Of a stretch of 34,425 nt of DNA, positions 33,550 through 34,425 are shown in pieces (position 1 is the first letter of the stretch; every line of letters begins with the position of its first letter). Source of the DNA: Akkermansia muciniphila (lineage in GTDB: Bacteria; Verrucomicrobiota; Verrucomicrobiia; Verrucomicrobiales; Akkermansiaceae); NCBI GenBank assembly GCA_945860285.1, contig CAMAQB010000035.1, positions 1 to 34,425 of the forward strand, written 5' to 3'. A model generated the notes under the pieces. It was not told the origin of the DNA. It did no database searches and saw nothing but the letters and a program-made list of their open reading frames with translations. A program made the translations under genes and the position numbers.

Positions 33550-33767
33550 CTAGCAGTCTGTCTGACTTAAAATTCCGCTCAAAATCAATATTTGGACTTT
33601 CAGGTCGAGCTAACACTTGATTTGGTAGTTGATTTTCACTAATTTCTGAAATTAATGTATATCAGGAAATCTAACGGTTAGTATGGGGCCTTGCCGCCAC
33701 AACATGCTGTATCGAAGGCGCTCAGACAGGCTTTATCTTGTGCTTTCTAAGTCCGACAGGCTGCTAG
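33550..33767. mobile_element. 218-bp element with terminal inverted repeats (MITE or IS relic)
   Basis: The left end, CTAGCAGTCTGTCTGACTTA (33550-33569), matches the reverse complement of the right end (33748-33767) at 18 of 20 positions. The outermost CTAG could be a 4-bp palindromic target duplication, with CAGNCTGTC as the true ends. The interior is AT-rich compared with its surroundings and encodes no transposase. The right end abuts the first recognisable methyltransferase codons, so insertion, perhaps with a deletion, seems to have removed the 5' part of that gene. Confidence 0.62.
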
Positions 33768-34425
33768 AACGTATCATTAAAACGAGTACCAACGAAGGCG
33801 ACCTCGTTGCCGATTTCTTCTGCGGTTCCGGCACCACCGCTGCCGTTGCCGAAAAACTCGGGCGCAAGTGGATCACCAGCGATCTCGGCAAGTTCGGCAT
33901 TCACACAACGCGCAAGCGCTTGATCCAGGTGCAGCGGGATTTGAAGAAAGAGGGCAAGCCGTTCCGCGCCTTTGAGGTGCTGAACCTCGGTCGCTACGAG
34001 CGCCAAGCCTACCTGAATGTCACCGGTCGCCTCAGCGGCAAGAAAAAGGAACAAGCCCTCGCCAAAAAAGAGCAGGAATTCCGCGAACTCATCCTCCGCG
34101 CCTACCGCGCCGAGCCGCTCGCCGATGCCGCCTTTTTCCATGGCAAAAACGGCAGCCGCCTCGTCTGCGTGGGCCCCATCAATCTGCCCGTGGGCCGCTT
34201 GTTTGTGGAAGAAGTCATTACGGAGTGCCGCAAGCGCGGTGCCTCGCGCGTGGACATCCTCGCCTTTGAGTTCGAGATGGGACTGTTCCCCGCCGTGCTG
34301 GAGGAAGCGAAGCAGAAGGGCATCGACATCGCGCCCAAGACGATCCCGCCGGAAGTCTTCGACAAACGCGCCGTGGAGAAGGGCCAGGTCCGCTTCGCCG
34401 ACATCGCCTACGTCGAGGCCACCCC
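33768..34425 (+). pseudogene. 5'-truncated beta-class DNA methyltransferase (runs off the window)
   Basis: From about 33764 the frame reads LLERIIKTSTNEGDLVADFFCGSGTTAAVAEKLG in short, recognisable pieces: the LLERII lead-in, motif I DFFCGSGTT and the following SDLG. These are typical of type III/beta-class adenine methyltransferases. The rest (INLPVGRLFVEEVI, FEFEMGLFP, VFDKRAVEKGQVRF) matches the C-terminal region of large site-specific methyltransferases. In beta-class enzymes the catalytic DPPY motif lies before motif I. Nothing like it is present here, because the inverted-repeat element stands at that point. The frame extends left to an ATG at 33704, but those residues are element sequence. 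Still open at the right edge. Probably inactive, although the true 3' end is not visible. Confidence 0.65.

Noticed and set aside
33704-33763. ATG giving an in-frame N-terminus for the methyltransferase fragment
   Set aside because: These codons are within the inverted-repeat element and do not resemble the expected methyltransferase sequence before LLERII.

Overview
The window looks like chromosomal DNA of a moderately GC-rich Gram-negative bacterium (about 58-60 % GC, estimated by eye). Verrucomicrobiota is my best guess, but this is inference. It rests on the style of the division/cell-wall cluster (divergent MraZ, DNPR-type MurE implying meso-diaminopimelate peptidoglycan), on the scarcity of Shine-Dalgarno sequences, and on the mix of CstA, GH63-like, YyaL-like and COG2509 proteins. 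No rRNA, tRNA or CRISPR was recognised.

Layout. 1-612 is non-coding and holds a 16-bp palindrome and a block of small hairpins. 613-5068 (minus) is an apparent operon: YyaL-like lipoprotein, hisB, hisH, RlmM-like methyltransferase. Divergent from it, 5176-8118 (plus) encodes a ParA/MinD-type ATPase, a protein joining a perfect 9-bp tandem repeat to a Roadblock/LC7-like domain, and mnmA. 8159-12034 (minus) carries rsuA, an RsmC-like methyltransferase, an Nramp-related transporter and a cupin. 12269-13662 is a repeat-rich island: a 432-bp MITE-like element with flush 8-bp direct repeats contains two copies of a ~170-bp double-hairpin unit, and a third copy follows a Tat-exported intradiol dioxygenase gene. 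13709-16316 carries a COG2509 flavoprotein and, convergently, a short aldehyde-dehydrogenase-like protein that lacks every catalytic motif.

16650-27998 (plus) is a division and cell-wall (dcw) cluster: mraZ, rsmH, ftsL-like, ftsI, murE, murF, mraY, murD, a membrane-anchored LysM protein and ftsW. From rsmH onward the genes overlap or nearly touch, which indicates one transcript with translational coupling. MurE, MurF, MurD and MraY make the UDP-MurNAc-pentapeptide and lipid I, and FtsW/FtsI polymerise and cross-link septal peptidoglycan. The cluster stops after ftsW, so murG, murC, ftsQ, ftsA and ftsZ must lie elsewhere. Between mraZ and rsmH are two copies of a hairpin repeat, and the second reaches into the start of rsmH.

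28007-30672 (minus) is cstA followed by nth. 30769-33441 (plus) is a large GH63-like glycosidase. 33468-34425 contains stacked palindromes, a 218-bp terminal-inverted-repeat element (MITE or IS relic), and a 5'-truncated beta-class DNA methyltransferase running off the window edge.

The most novel-looking items are the ParA/Roadblock pair with its expanding repeat, the MITE with compensatory hairpin arms, the hairpin pair in the mraZ-rsmH gap, and the catalytically dead ALDH-like protein.
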